From: Mycolicibacterium stellerae
Lineage (GTDB): Bacteria; Actinomycetota; Actinomycetes; Mycobacteriales; Mycobacteriaceae
DNA length: 64,000 bases
Direction of reading: 5' to 3'
Assembly: GCF_003719305.1 (NCBI RefSeq)
Contig: NZ_RARC01000006.1
Span: forward strand, 62,001 to 126,000
Shown: piece by piece, positions 39,503 to 48,709 of the stretch
Layout: the number at the start of each line of letters is the position of its first letter
Numbering within the stretch: position 1 is the stretch's first letter
Notes under the pieces: model-generated
Databases searched by the model: none
What the model was told of the DNA's origin: nothing
The model's input: only the letters and a program-made list of their open reading frames with translations
Program-made: the position numbers and the translations under genes

Positions 39503-39892
39503 CTACCCGCCACCCCGCGGGGGCGGCTGTGAGCCCGCGGATTCCGGATCGACCTCGACCGCGTACGACGTGATCTCGGTGATCTGTTCGCCGGCGAATT
39601 CGTAGATGTCACAACTGGCCACCGCCGTGACACCGGACGGGCCGCTGTAGCGCGAGACGGTGTCGACGGCGACGACATCGGAACCGGCCGCCACGACACA
39701 GCGGTCGTAGGTGGTCGTGGTGTCCTCGAGGCTGCCCACAGTCTCGCGGCAGGTCTGCCTGACGGCGTCCGCCCCCTCGAGCACCATGTATCCGACGATC
39801 GTCCAGCGCACATCCTTGGCGAGATGCCCGAGCGCCTCGTCGAATCGATGCTCGGAGAATGCGCGGGCGACGGCGGCTGGGTCGAATGCCAT
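39503..39892 (-). CDS. SnoaL/NTF2-like protein
   Basis: A 129-residue single NTF2-like domain: FSEHRFDEALGHLAKDVRWTIVG, then a helix containing ADAVRQTCRETVGSL, and three strands ending DIYEFAGEQITEITSYAVEVD. The Gly/Pro tail (SQPPPRGGG) is probably disordered. It lies 15 bp after the anti-sigma gene on the same strand and may belong to that operon. Function unknown; polar residues in the pocket cannot be assigned. Confidence 0.7.
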   Translation of the reverse strand: MAFDPAAVARAFSEHRFDEALGHLAKDVRWTIVGYMVLEGADAVRQTCRETVGSLEDTTTTYDRCVVAAGSDVVAVDTVSRYSGPSGVTAVASCDIYEFAGEQITEITSYAVEVDPESAGSQPPPRGGG

Positions 39893-39907
39893 CAGCCGAC
39901 GGTACTT

Positions 39908-40600
39908 CTACCGCACGGTCGTCACGGCCAATGGCTCGTGTGTCCCGCTCACTCTGATGTCGACGGTATGGATCTCGGCGGTCGGGATCGCCGTCGAGGC
40001 CGCCAGCTCGCCCCCGCGATCCCCCGCCGGTCGCCATGTGCCGACCGTCGACTCGACACCTTCGATGGTGGTCACAACGATGTCGTAGGCGGGGGCCGAC
40101 CTCGCCCAGTCTTCGACGTATTCGCACGTCCAGTCCAGCCGAGTGCCCCACTTCTTCTCGGTGACGGCGAGCGCGGCGTTGAGACCGATCTTCATTGGCT
40201 GCATGGCCGCATACGCGGGTCCCGCTGCCTGCGGGCCAGGCCCGGAGAACGCGTCGGCGCCGATCACACCGGCCCCGATCGCGACAACGGCTGCGGCTGC
40301 GACCCCGGCAGCGAGCATGCTGCGCCGTGATCGCCGATGCCGCTTGGCGGCCACCGATGCCAGCGACGGCATCAGATCCCGCGATCTCGGGTCCACGGCT
40401 GCATCGGCGGGTTGCTCGGTCAGCGCGATCGCCTCGTCGCGGCTCAGCCGGTTGAGGACGCCAGGCAGCCCGGCCAGTTCGGTGAGCGCAGCGGCGCGTT
40501 CGGGGTTTACCGCGAGGTACACCTCGAAGTCACGGCGGTCCTGCCGGCTGAGCGCACCGAGAACGTATGCGGCGTCCCATTGGGCGATGTCGTCGATCAT
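39908..40600 (-). CDS. RskA-like anti-sigma factor
   Basis: About 230 residues from ATG 40600. The N-terminal sigma-binding domain (DIAQWDAAYVLGALSRQDRRDFEVYLA) is of the RskA type and lacks the H-x3-C-x2-C zinc motif found in RslA. One transmembrane helix (residues 100-122, AAGVAAAAVVAIGAGVIG) is followed by an extracytoplasmic domain of about 105 residues. It should hold the adjacent ECF sigma factor inactive until regulated proteolysis. It overlaps the sigma gene by four bases. Confidence 0.88.
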   Translation of the reverse strand: MIDDIAQWDAAYVLGALSRQDRRDFEVYLAVNPERAAALTELAGLPGVLNRLSRDEAIALTEQPADAAVDPRSRDLMPSLASVAAKRHRRSRRSMLAAGVAAAAVVAIGAGVIGADAFSGPGPQAAGPAYAAMQPMKIGLNAALAVTEKKWGTRLDWTCEYVEDWARSAPAYDIVVTTIEGVESTVGTWRPAGDRGGELAASTAIPTAEIHTVDIRVSGTHEPLAVTTVR

Positions 40601-41109
40601 CGGACGACACCCCTTTCCTGCAACGCAATTCGCAGCGCTCGCAACGCGTAGTGCAGCCGGGATTTCACCGTGCCTTCCGGGATCCGCTCGTCTGCAGCGA
40701 TATCGGCGACGGTCTGGCCGAGGTAATAGGCACGAACGACCGCGACGCGATGGTCGGCGGAAAGTGACATCAACGCGTCGGACAGGATCCATTTGTCGAA
40801 CGCAGGCCCGATCTCATCCGGCGACGATCGTTCCGGAACCGCGTCCATCTTCAATTCACGCGTGTACCTTGCGCTTCGGCGATCGTCGATCACCTGGTTG
40901 CGGGCCACCGTGAACAGCCAGGCCCTGACTCCGTCGGTGCACTGCTCGAGCAGTTCGGGCTTACGCCAGAGTCGCAGTAGCGATTCCTGCACCACATCTT
41001 CGGCGAATGGCATGTCTCCTCGGGTGAGCCGCAAGACGTACCGCAACAGCGCCTGGCTGTGTGCGTCATGGATCGTCCGCAGGAGTTCGGCCCGATCGGG
41101 GTCGGTCAT
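40597..41109 (-). CDS. ECF sigma factor (SigL-like)
   Basis: About 170 residues from ATG 41109. Region 2 has DVVQESLLRLWRKPE and WLFTVARNQVIDDRRSARY, and region 4 has VRAYYLGQTVADIAADERIPEGTVKSRLHYALRALR. The sequence is closest, from memory, to mycobacterial SigL. The paired anti-sigma is RskA-like, so it may be a lineage-specific paralogue of SigL. The start overlaps none upstream; the stop overlaps the anti-sigma gene, so the two are coupled. Confidence 0.88.
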   Translation of the reverse strand: MTDPDRAELLRTIHDAHSQALLRYVLRLTRGDMPFAEDVVQESLLRLWRKPELLEQCTDGVRAWLFTVARNQVIDDRRSARYTRELKMDAVPERSSPDEIGPAFDKWILSDALMSLSADHRVAVVRAYYLGQTVADIAADERIPEGTVKSRLHYALRALRIALQERGVVR

Positions 41110-41160
41110 GGCACTGATGCTCCGCGCGCACCCTTTGCATCTGCTGTGAACTTCCTGGTG

Positions 41161-41189
41161 AATACGAGACAGAACGCGGAAATCGTTCA
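41161..41189 (-). promoter_or_regulatory. Candidate ECF-type promoter for the sigma operon
   Basis: On the minus strand TGAACG (41184-41189) and CGTATT (41161-41166) are 17 bp apart, upstream of the sigma gene start at 41109. They resemble the TGAAC / CGT boxes used by SigL-type ECF factors, which suggests autoregulation. Not proven. Confidence 0.4.
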
Positions 41190-41201
41190 ACGACGCGTGA
41201 A

Positions 41202-42491
41202 TCAGTCGAGCACGGTGCGCACGACGGCGTCGGCCAGAAGCCGGCCGCGATCGGTGAGCACCAGCCGACCGCCAACATCGTCCAGCAACCCGTCGCCGAT
41301 GGCGATCCGCGCGCGGTCACCCTCTCGATCGCTGAGAGTGTCGGCAGCCAGGCCGCGTCGCAGCCGCAGTCGCAGCATCACGTCCTCGGTGTGCATCGCG
41401 CGCGCGTCGAGCTCTTCGAAATCGGCGACCGGCAGCCGGTGTTCCTCCAGGGCTTGCGCATATGCGTTGGGGTGCTTGATATTCCACCATCGCATCGAGC
41501 CGACGTAGCCGTGCGCTCCCGGCCCGGCGCCCCACCACTCGCCGCCGTCCCAGTAACCCATGTTGTGCAAGCACTCGCCGCCGGGCCTGCTCCAGTTGGA
41601 CACCTCATACCAGTCGAAGCCGGCCGCGCGGAGCCGTTCGTCGACAAGCTCGTAGCGGTGGGCAAGCACATCGTCGTCGGTCGGCGACATCTCGCCGCGG
41701 CGCACTCGACGGCCCATCGCCGTGCCCTCTTCGATGGTGAGCGCGTAAGCCGAGATGTGATCAACGCCTCCCTCGATCGCGGTGTCGACGGAACGCAACA
41801 GATCGTCGTCGGACTCCCCCGGCGTGCCATAGATGAGGTCGATGTTGACGTGTTCGAACCCGGCGGCGAGGGCTTCGCGCGCCGCGGCGGGCGCCCGCCC
41901 AGGCGAATGAACCCGGTCAAGAGTGGCCAGTACGTGCGGAGCGACCGACTGCATGCCCAGCGATAAGCGCGTGTAGCCGGCGGCACGCAGCGCGGCGAAC
42001 AGCTGCGGCGACGTCGACTCCGGGTTGGCCTCGGTGGTCACCTCGGCGCCAGGCGCAAGGACGAACTGCTCGCGAACCGCGTCGAGCACCCCGGTCAGGC
42101 CCGCCGCGCCGAGCAGAGACGGCGTTCCCCCGCCGACGAACACCGTCCGGACTTCCGGAGCCGCTCCGGCGGCGACATCCGGCCCCGGAGCCGCTCCGGC
42201 GGCGACATCCGGCCCCGGAGCCGCTCCGGCGGCGACATCCGGCCCCGGAGCCGCTCCGGCGGCGACATCCGGCCCCGGCGCCGTCCGGGCCGCGGCCATG
42301 GCCAGCTCGGTGCGCAGGGCGGCCAGCCAGCCGTCGGGGTTCGCTCCGCCCAGCTCGGCGGGCGTATAGGTGTTGAAGTCGCAGTATCCGCAGCGGGTGG
42401 CGCAGAACGGCACGTGGATATAGAGACCGAACGGCCTGCCCGGCACCGGCGCGAGGCCGGGCAGGTCTGCAGGCTGCGTTCGGACTGTCAT
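41202..42491 (-). CDS. hemW: HemW-type radical SAM protein (coproporphyrinogen III oxidase-like)
   Basis: A 429-residue radical SAM enzyme. The cluster motif CATRCGYCDF follows YIHVPF, with GGGTPSLL and DLIYGTPGESDDD downstream. The C-terminal HemN domain is present. CGYC without the extra Cys and the lineage favour HemW (heme chaperone) over a true HemN oxidase. Four copies of the decapeptide GPDVAAGAAP are inserted between residues 75 and 110. Position corresponds to Rv2388c. Confidence 0.85.
   Translation of the reverse strand: MTVRTQPADLPGLAPVPGRPFGLYIHVPFCATRCGYCDFNTYTPAELGGANPDGWLAALRTELAMAAARTAPGPDVAAGAAPGPDVAAGAAPGPDVAAGAAPGPDVAAGAAPEVRTVFVGGGTPSLLGAAGLTGVLDAVREQFVLAPGAEVTTEANPESTSPQLFAALRAAGYTRLSLGMQSVAPHVLATLDRVHSPGRAPAAAREALAAGFEHVNIDLIYGTPGESDDDLLRSVDTAIEGGVDHISAYALTIEEGTAMGRRVRRGEMSPTDDDVLAHRYELVDERLRAAGFDWYEVSNWSRPGGECLHNMGYWDGGEWWGAGPGAHGYVGSMRWWNIKHPNAYAQALEEHRLPVADFEELDARAMHTEDVMLRLRLRRGLAADTLSDREGDRARIAIGDGLLDDVGGRLVLTDRGRLLADAVVRTVLD
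42155..42280. repeat. 30-bp in-frame minisatellite inside hemW
   Basis: Units starting at 42181, 42211 and 42241 are identical over 30 bases (GGCCCCGGAGCCGCTCCGGC then GGCGACATCC). A partial copy precedes at 42155 and a partial copy follows. The unit length is a multiple of three, so copy number can change without a frameshift. Confidence 0.9.
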
Positions 42492-42570
42492 GCGGCCAGT
42501 CTCCCAGAGGGCCTTTTACTCAGGCTGAGCCCAAATCTGTCCCGGTTAGGGCGTATGTCGGTGGCCGTGG

Positions 42571-42583
42571 CACAATTGGGCAC
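42571..42583 (+). promoter_or_regulatory. -10 element for leaderless cysteine leader transcript
   Basis: CACAAT (42571-42576) lies seven bases before the GTG at 42584. With a typical spacing the transcript would begin at that GTG, i.e. the mRNA would be leaderless. Confidence 0.5.
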
Positions 42584-42679
42584 GTGATGGCCGCCCGCAT
42601 CTTCACCCACCGCGTCTCGCTGGTGGCACGGCGGCATGTCGACTTCAAGCGCGTTTGTACCTGTTGTTGTCTGCCTTGA
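42584..42679 (+). CDS. Poly-cysteine leader peptide (sirA attenuator)
   Basis: A 31-residue small ORF, too short for ordinary gene finding: GTG ATG GCC start, ending RVCTCCCLP. Four of the last seven residues are Cys. Leaderless poly-Cys small ORFs upstream of sulfur genes are known in mycobacteria as cysteine-responsive attenuators: ribosome stalling at the Cys run when cysteinyl-tRNA is scarce opens the downstream ribosome site. Here the sirA ribosome site lies 104 bases downstream inside a hairpin. Promoter spacing supports leaderless translation. Confidence 0.8.
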   Translation: MMAARIFTHRVSLVARRHVDFKRVCTCCCLP

Positions 42680-42776
42680 CGCGTCTGATCTAGGACCCAG
42701 CCCACCCCGTACTTTCAGCTGGCCGCCGGATCTGCGCCGCCGGACAGCCCCCCGGTGAACAGCGCGCCCGAAGGCC

Positions 42777-42791
42777 GGCTCCGAAGGAGCC
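42777..42791 (+). promoter_or_regulatory. Hairpin hiding the sirA ribosome-binding site
   Basis: GGCTCC-GAA-GGAGCC forms a 6-bp stem with a 3-base loop. The Shine-Dalgarno GAAGGAG (42783-42789), eight bases before ATG 42798, lies in its loop and right arm. This is the expected OFF structure of the cysteine attenuator. Confidence 0.65.
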
Positions 42792-42797
42792 AATTCG

Positions 42798-44468
42798 ATG
42801 ACCACCGCAAAGCCAAAGCCTGCCAAGCGCAGAGGCGAAGGCCAGTGGAAGCTCGGTTACCGCGAGCCGCTGAACGCCAACGAACAGGTCAAGAAGGACG
42901 ACAACCCGCTCAACGTCCGCGCCAGGATCGAGAACATCTACGCCCACCGCGGCTTCGATTCCATCGACAAGCAGGATCTGCGTGGCCGGATGCGCTGGTG
43001 GGGTCTGTACACGCAGCGTGAGCAGGGCTACGACGGCACCTGGACCGGCGACGAGAACACCGACATGCTCGAAGCCAAGTTCTTCATGCTCCGCGTCCGC
43101 TGCGACGGCGGTGCACTGTCGACGGCCGCCCTGCGGACGCTGGGGCAGATCTCCACCGAGTTCGCGCGCGACACCGCCGACATCTCCGACCGGGAGAACG
43201 TCCAGTACCACTGGATCCAGATCGAGGACATGCCCGAGATCTGGAAGCGGCTCGCCGAGGTCGGCCTGCAGACCACCGAGGCCTGCGGCGACTGCCCTCG
43301 TGTGGTGCTTGGCTCGCCGCTCGCCGGGGACTCTGTCGACGAGGTGCTCGACGCCACGCCCGCGATCGACGAGATCGTCCGCCGCTACATCGGCAAACCC
43401 GAGTACTCGAACCTGCCGCGCAAGTTCAAGACGGCGATCTCGGGTCTGCAGGACGTCTGCCACGAGGTCAACGATGTCGCCTTCGTCGGGGTCAATCACC
43501 CCGAGCACGGCCCAGGCCTGGACCTGTGGGTGGGCGGTGGCCTGTCCACCAACCCGATGCTGGGTCAGCGCGTCGGCGCGTGGGTGCCGCTGGATGAGGT
43601 GCCCGACGTGTGGGAGGCCGTGGTTTCGGTGTTCCGCGATTACGGCTACCGCAGGCTTCGCGCCAAGGCCCGGTTGAAGTTCCTGATCAAGGACTGGGGC
43701 GTGGAAAAATTCAGGGAAGTCCTCGAACAGGAGTACCTGGGCCGCAAGCTCATCGACGGGCCCGCACCGGATCCCGTCGTGCACACGATCGACCACGTCG
43801 GCGTACAGAAGCTGAAGAACGGGCTCAACGCCGTCGGCGTCGCACCGATCGCGGGCCGGGTGTCGGGCACGATCCTGTCGAAGGTCGCCGACCTGGCCGA
43901 GGCGGTCGGTTCCGATCGGATCCGCTTCACGCCGTATCAGAAGCTGGTCGTGTTGGACGTGCCAGACGACAAGCTCGACGAGCTGGTCGCCGGGCTCGAT
44001 GCGCTGGGCCTGCCGTCGAAGCCGTCGCACTGGCGGAAGAACTTGATGGCCTGCACGGGGATCGAGTTCTGCAAGTTGTCGTTCGCCGAGACCCGCAAGC
44101 GCGCGCAGGTGCTGGTGCCCGAGCTGGAGAAGCGGCTCGAGGACATCAACGCCCAGCTCGACGTGCCGATCACGGTCAACATCAACGGCTGCCCCAACTC
44201 GTGCGCGCGCATCCAGGTCGCCGACATCGGATTCAAGGGTCAGATGGTCGACGACGGCGACGGGCCGGTCGAGGGATTCCAGGTGCATCTCGGCGGCAGC
44301 CTGGGTCTGGACAGCGGTTTCGGCCGCAAGCTGCGCCAGCACAAGGTGCTGTCGAGCGAACTCGGCGACTACATCGACCGGGTTGTTCGCAATTTCGTGA
44401 AACAACGCGAGCAGGGCGAGCGTTTCGCTACCTGGGCGGTACGAGCAGACGAGGCGGACCTGAGGTGA
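42798..44468 (+). CDS. sirA: Ferredoxin-dependent sulfite reductase
   Basis: A 556-residue siroheme enzyme reducing sulfite to sulfide. Two nitrite/sulfite reductase ferredoxin-like half-domains (SREQGYDGTW region and GVQKLKNGLNAVGV) alternate with catalytic parts. The siroheme-[4Fe-4S] ligands are seen as ACTGIEFCKLSF (C-x5-C) and NGCPNSCARIQ (C-x3-C). Corresponds to Rv2391. First gene of the sirA-cysH-che1 operon and controlled by the cysteine leader upstream. Confidence 0.95.
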   Translation: MTTAKPKPAKRRGEGQWKLGYREPLNANEQVKKDDNPLNVRARIENIYAHRGFDSIDKQDLRGRMRWWGLYTQREQGYDGTWTGDENTDMLEAKFFMLRVRCDGGALSTAALRTLGQISTEFARDTADISDRENVQYHWIQIEDMPEIWKRLAEVGLQTTEACGDCPRVVLGSPLAGDSVDEVLDATPAIDEIVRRYIGKPEYSNLPRKFKTAISGLQDVCHEVNDVAFVGVNHPEHGPGLDLWVGGGLSTNPMLGQRVGAWVPLDEVPDVWEAVVSVFRDYGYRRLRAKARLKFLIKDWGVEKFREVLEQEYLGRKLIDGPAPDPVVHTIDHVGVQKLKNGLNAVGVAPIAGRVSGTILSKVADLAEAVGSDRIRFTPYQKLVVLDVPDDKLDELVAGLDALGLPSKPSHWRKNLMACTGIEFCKLSFAETRKRAQVLVPELEKRLEDINAQLDVPITVNINGCPNSCARIQVADIGFKGQMVDDGDGPVEGFQVHLGGSLGLDSGFGRKLRQHKVLSSELGDYIDRVVRNFVKQREQGERFATWAVRADEADLR

Positions 44469-44473
44469 CGGCG

Positions 44474-45196
44474 ATGACCGAGACAGACCTGCAACAGCTG
44501 GCCGAACGTGGCGCTGCCGAACTCGAGGGCGCCAGCGCGGACGACCTGCTGCGCTGGACCGACGAGCACTTCGGCGGCGAGGCCGGAGCCGGATCACCTG
44601 CGACATCGGGATACGTCGTGGCGTCGAACATGCAGGACGCGGCCCTTGTCGCGATGGCCGCGAAGGTGCGACCCGGCGTCGACGTGTTGTTCCTGGACAC
44701 CGGCTACCACTTCGTGGAGACGATCGGCACCCGCGACGCCGTCGAGGCCGTCTACGACGTCAACATCGTGAACGTGACGGCGGAGAACAGCGTCGCCAAG
44801 CAGGACCAGTTGTTCGGCAAGGACCTGTTCGCCCGCGAGCCCAACGAGTGCTGCCGGATGCGCAAGGTCGAGCCGTTGGGCAGGGCTTTGGCGGGATATT
44901 CAGCCTGGGTCACGGGGATTCGTCGGGTCGAGGCGCCTACGCGGGCCAACGCGCCGTTGATCAGCTGGGACAAGGCGTTCAACCTGGTGAAGATCAACCC
45001 CATCGCGGCCTGGACGGATGAGGACCTGCAGGCCTACATCGACGCCAACGACATCCTGGTCAATCCCCTTGTTTTCGAAGGCTATCCGTCCATCGGATGC
45101 GCACCGTGCACGTCGAAGCCCGTAGAGGGCGCCGATCCGCGCAGCGGCCGCTGGGCGGGCTCGACCAAGACTGAATGCGGGCTGCACGCTTCGTGA
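44474..45196 (+). CDS. cysH: APS reductase (assimilatory, 4Fe-4S type)
   Basis: About 240 residues. Cluster and catalytic motifs of APS-type enzymes are present: NECCRMRKVEPL, SIGCAPCTSKP and the C-terminal ECGLH. The CC...CxxC pair marks APS rather than PAPS use. It reduces adenylyl sulfate to sulfite with thioredoxin. ATG 44474 has GAGGTG at proper spacing; GTG 44465, overlapping the sirA stop, is the alternative. Corresponds to Rv2392. Confidence 0.93.
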   Translation: MTETDLQQLAERGAAELEGASADDLLRWTDEHFGGEAGAGSPATSGYVVASNMQDAALVAMAAKVRPGVDVLFLDTGYHFVETIGTRDAVEAVYDVNIVNVTAENSVAKQDQLFGKDLFAREPNECCRMRKVEPLGRALAGYSAWVTGIRRVEAPTRANAPLISWDKAFNLVKINPIAAWTDEDLQAYIDANDILVNPLVFEGYPSIGCAPCTSKPVEGADPRSGRWAGSTKTECGLHAS

Positions 45197-45897
45197 CCCT
45201 CGTCCTGACGGCACACGGCAGCGCCGATCCGCGTTCGGCGGCATCGGCTCACGAGCTGGCACGCACGATCCGGCGGGTGCGCAGCGACGTCGACGTGCGC
45301 GTGGCCTTCTGCGAACAAAACTCGCCGAATCTTGGTGATGTGCTTGCCGCGACCCGCGGTGGCGCCGTGGTCGTGCCTCTATTGCTGGCCGACGCGTACC
45401 ACGCCCGCGTCGACATCCCCGCGATGATCGACCAGTCGGGATCCGGCGCGCGGCAGGCCGACGTGCTCGGTGAGGACGACCGGCTCGTAGCGGTCCTTCA
45501 CCAGCGTCTGGCGCATGCCGGCGTGTCCCGACTCGATCACGGCGTCGGTGTGCTCGTCACTGCCGTTGGCTCGTCACGCCAGCAGGCCAATGCGCGTACC
45601 GCATCGGTCGCCGACTATCTGGTGGCTCACACAAATTGGACGGCCACGACCGCATTCGCCACCGGTCCACACCCGACTCTTGCCGAGGCGGCACAACTGC
45701 TTCGCGACCGCGGAGCCTCCCGGCTGGTCATTGCGCCCTGGTTCCTCGCCCACGGCCGGATCACCGATCGTGTCGCCGACTATGCTCGCGCGCAAGGGAT
45801 TCCGATGGCCGAACCGCTCGGGCCGCACCGCCTGGTGGCCGAGACGGTTCTCGATCGCTTCGACGAAGTCGTCGCCGCCCAGCGCGCGGCCGCCTAA
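45193..45897 (+). CDS. Sirohydrochlorin ferrochelatase (CbiX/SirB-like)
   Basis: About 234 residues from GTG 45193, which overlaps the cysH stop in GTGA; a start at 45175 is also open. Two CbiX-like repeats: LTAHGSADPRS with the metal-binding His, then PLLLADAYHARVDIP, and a second copy around APWFLAHGRITDRV. It inserts iron into sirohydrochlorin to make siroheme for SirA. Corresponds to Rv2393 (che1). Confidence 0.9.
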   Translation: MTLVLTAHGSADPRSAASAHELARTIRRVRSDVDVRVAFCEQNSPNLGDVLAATRGGAVVVPLLLADAYHARVDIPAMIDQSGSGARQADVLGEDDRLVAVLHQRLAHAGVSRLDHGVGVLVTAVGSSRQQANARTASVADYLVAHTNWTATTAFATGPHPTLAEAAQLLRDRGASRLVIAPWFLAHGRITDRVADYARAQGIPMAEPLGPHRLVAETVLDRFDEVVAAQRAAA

Positions 45898-45913
45898 ACC
45901 TTCCGGTCTCCTC

Positions 45914-45945
45914 GACAGCCCCGACACCCAGGTGTCGGGGCTGTC
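45914..45945 (+). terminator. Strong hairpin after the sirA operon
   Basis: GACAGCCCCGACACC (45914-45928) and GGTGTCGGGGCTGTC (45931-45945) form a perfect 15-bp stem with a 2-base nominal loop, 16 bases after the che1-type gene. No poly-T follows. Confidence 0.75.
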
Positions 45946-45974
45946 TGCGTCCACCCAACTGAGGCAAATGCCCC

Positions 45975-46036
45975 TTGCGAAAATTACCCTGGGGGGTATA
46001 TTCAGAATAGGAAAGCAGATACCCCCATAGGTATTG
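45975..46036 (+). promoter_or_regulatory. Promoter with two CstR-type operators
   Basis: TTGCGA (45975-45980) and TATATT (45997-46002) are spaced 16 bp. Operator-like TTACCCTGGGGGGTAT (45984-45999) fills the spacer and overlaps the -10. A second, ATACCCCCATAGGTATT, lies at 46019-46035 just before the ribosome site. Both match the ATACCCC-N-GGGTAT pattern bound by CsoR/CstR repressors. Confidence 0.65.
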
Positions 46037-46052
46037 AAAGAGGAGAGGGACC

Positions 46053-47432
46053 ATGAAGTTCATCCAGTACTACCTGGACTGCCTGTCACACGCGTCGTAT
46101 CTGGTCGCCGACGAGGAAAGCGGCCGCGCGGTGGTGATCGACCCCCAACGCGACGTCTCGGAATACATCACCGACGCCAAGGAAATGGGATTCACCATCG
46201 AGCTCGTCATAGAAACCCACTTCCACGCCGACTTTCTTTCCGGCCACCTCGAACTGGCGAAGGCAACGGGCGCGAAGATCGTCTACTCGTCCGTCGCTGA
46301 AGCGGAGTTCGACTTCATCGGCGTCGCAGACGGCGAGCGCTACTCGCTTGGGGACGTGACGCTGGAGTTTCGCCACACGCCCGGCCACACGCCGGAGTCG
46401 CTGAGCATCGTGGTCTACGAACACGCCGACGACAAGGTGCCCTACGGCGTCCTCACCGGCGATACCCTGTTCATCGGCGACGTCGGCCGTCCCGATCTGC
46501 TGGCCTCGATTGGCTTCACCCGCGAAGAGCTTGCCGACAAACTCTACGACTCGCTGCACAACAAGCTGATGACGCTGCCCGACGCAACCCGCGTCTATCC
46601 GGCCCACGGCGCCGGTTCAGCCTGCGGCAAGAACTTGTCGACGGAGCTGTGGTCGACGATCGGCGACCAGAAGGCAACGAACTACGCCTTGCTCGCGCCG
46701 GACAAGCCGACGTTCATGACGCTCGTCACGGAGGGGCAGCCGCCGGCACCGGGCTACTTCGTCTACGACGCGATCCTCAACCGCAAGGCGCACGGACTGC
46801 TCGACGAGTCCAAACGGCCCGAGCCGATGACCTACGAACAGGTGGGCAACGCGTTGGACGCGGGCGCCGTGCTCGTCGACGGCCGCAGCCCAGAGGAGTT
46901 CGCTGCCGGCCACCTCCGCCGCGCGATCAACATCGGACTCGAGGGCCGCTACGCCGAGTTCGCCGGTTCGATCCTTCCGCCCGACGTCGACATCGTGCTG
47001 TTCACCGAACCCGGCCAAGAGCGGGAAGGCAAGAACCGGCTCGGCCGAATCGGGTTCGACCGGGTGATCGGCTTCCTTTCATCGCCCTTCAAGACCATGT
47101 ACGACCATCCCGACGACGTCCAGGCCGCGTCGCGATTGACCGCCAAGGCATTCACCGAGCGCGTCTCGGAGCTGCCCGGTCTGCAGATCGTCGACGTTCG
47201 CAATCCCGGCGAGGTGGAGGCGGGCGCGATTCCCGGCGCCATCAACATCCCGGTGGCTGCGCTGACCGGCCGGCTCGACGAGCTCGATGCCACGGTGCCG
47301 ACCGTCGTGTACTGCGCGGGAGGCTACCGGTCCTCGGTGGCCGCAAGTCTGCTGCGCCAGCGCGGCTTCGTCGATGTCAGCGACATCCTCGGTGGCTACC
47401 AAGCCTGGACTCAAGCCGTCCAAACCGCCTGA
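46053..47432 (+). CDS. Persulfide dioxygenase-rhodanese fusion (CstB/Blh-like), copy 1
   Basis: A 459-residue protein. An N-terminal metallo-beta-lactamase domain has the persulfide dioxygenase motifs THFHADFLSGH, HTPGHTPES and TGDTLFIGDVGRPDL. A first rhodanese-like domain (LVDGRSPEEFAAGHLRRA) lacks an active Cys. A second carries the active loop CAGGYRSSVA. This is the domain order of CstB, which oxidises low-molecular-weight persulfides and passes sulfur on as thiosulfate. First gene after a double CstR-type operator and 15 bp upstream of the SQR-like gene. Confidence 0.9.
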   Translation: MKFIQYYLDCLSHASYLVADEESGRAVVIDPQRDVSEYITDAKEMGFTIELVIETHFHADFLSGHLELAKATGAKIVYSSVAEAEFDFIGVADGERYSLGDVTLEFRHTPGHTPESLSIVVYEHADDKVPYGVLTGDTLFIGDVGRPDLLASIGFTREELADKLYDSLHNKLMTLPDATRVYPAHGAGSACGKNLSTELWSTIGDQKATNYALLAPDKPTFMTLVTEGQPPAPGYFVYDAILNRKAHGLLDESKRPEPMTYEQVGNALDAGAVLVDGRSPEEFAAGHLRRAINIGLEGRYAEFAGSILPPDVDIVLFTEPGQEREGKNRLGRIGFDRVIGFLSSPFKTMYDHPDDVQAASRLTAKAFTERVSELPGLQIVDVRNPGEVEAGAIPGAINIPVAALTGRLDELDATVPTVVYCAGGYRSSVAASLLRQRGFVDVSDILGGYQAWTQAVQTA

Positions 47433-47447
47433 GAGGGAGCGAAATTC

Positions 47448-48647
<1,200 letters not shown>

Positions 48648-48709
48648 GCCAAGCGACTCAGCAGAGGCGTAAACCAGATGCCCATCGGGGTTACAACTAC
48701 TGAGAGCCT

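Noticed and set aside
42155..42280. 30-bp repeats considered as a CRISPR array
   Set aside because: Units are directly adjacent without spacers, lie inside a coding gene and keep its frame.
42690..44606. 638-codon minus-strand open frame opposite sirA
   Set aside because: It is antisense to a well-conserved enzyme. Its long reading frame follows from GC-rich codon use and its translation has no family motifs.
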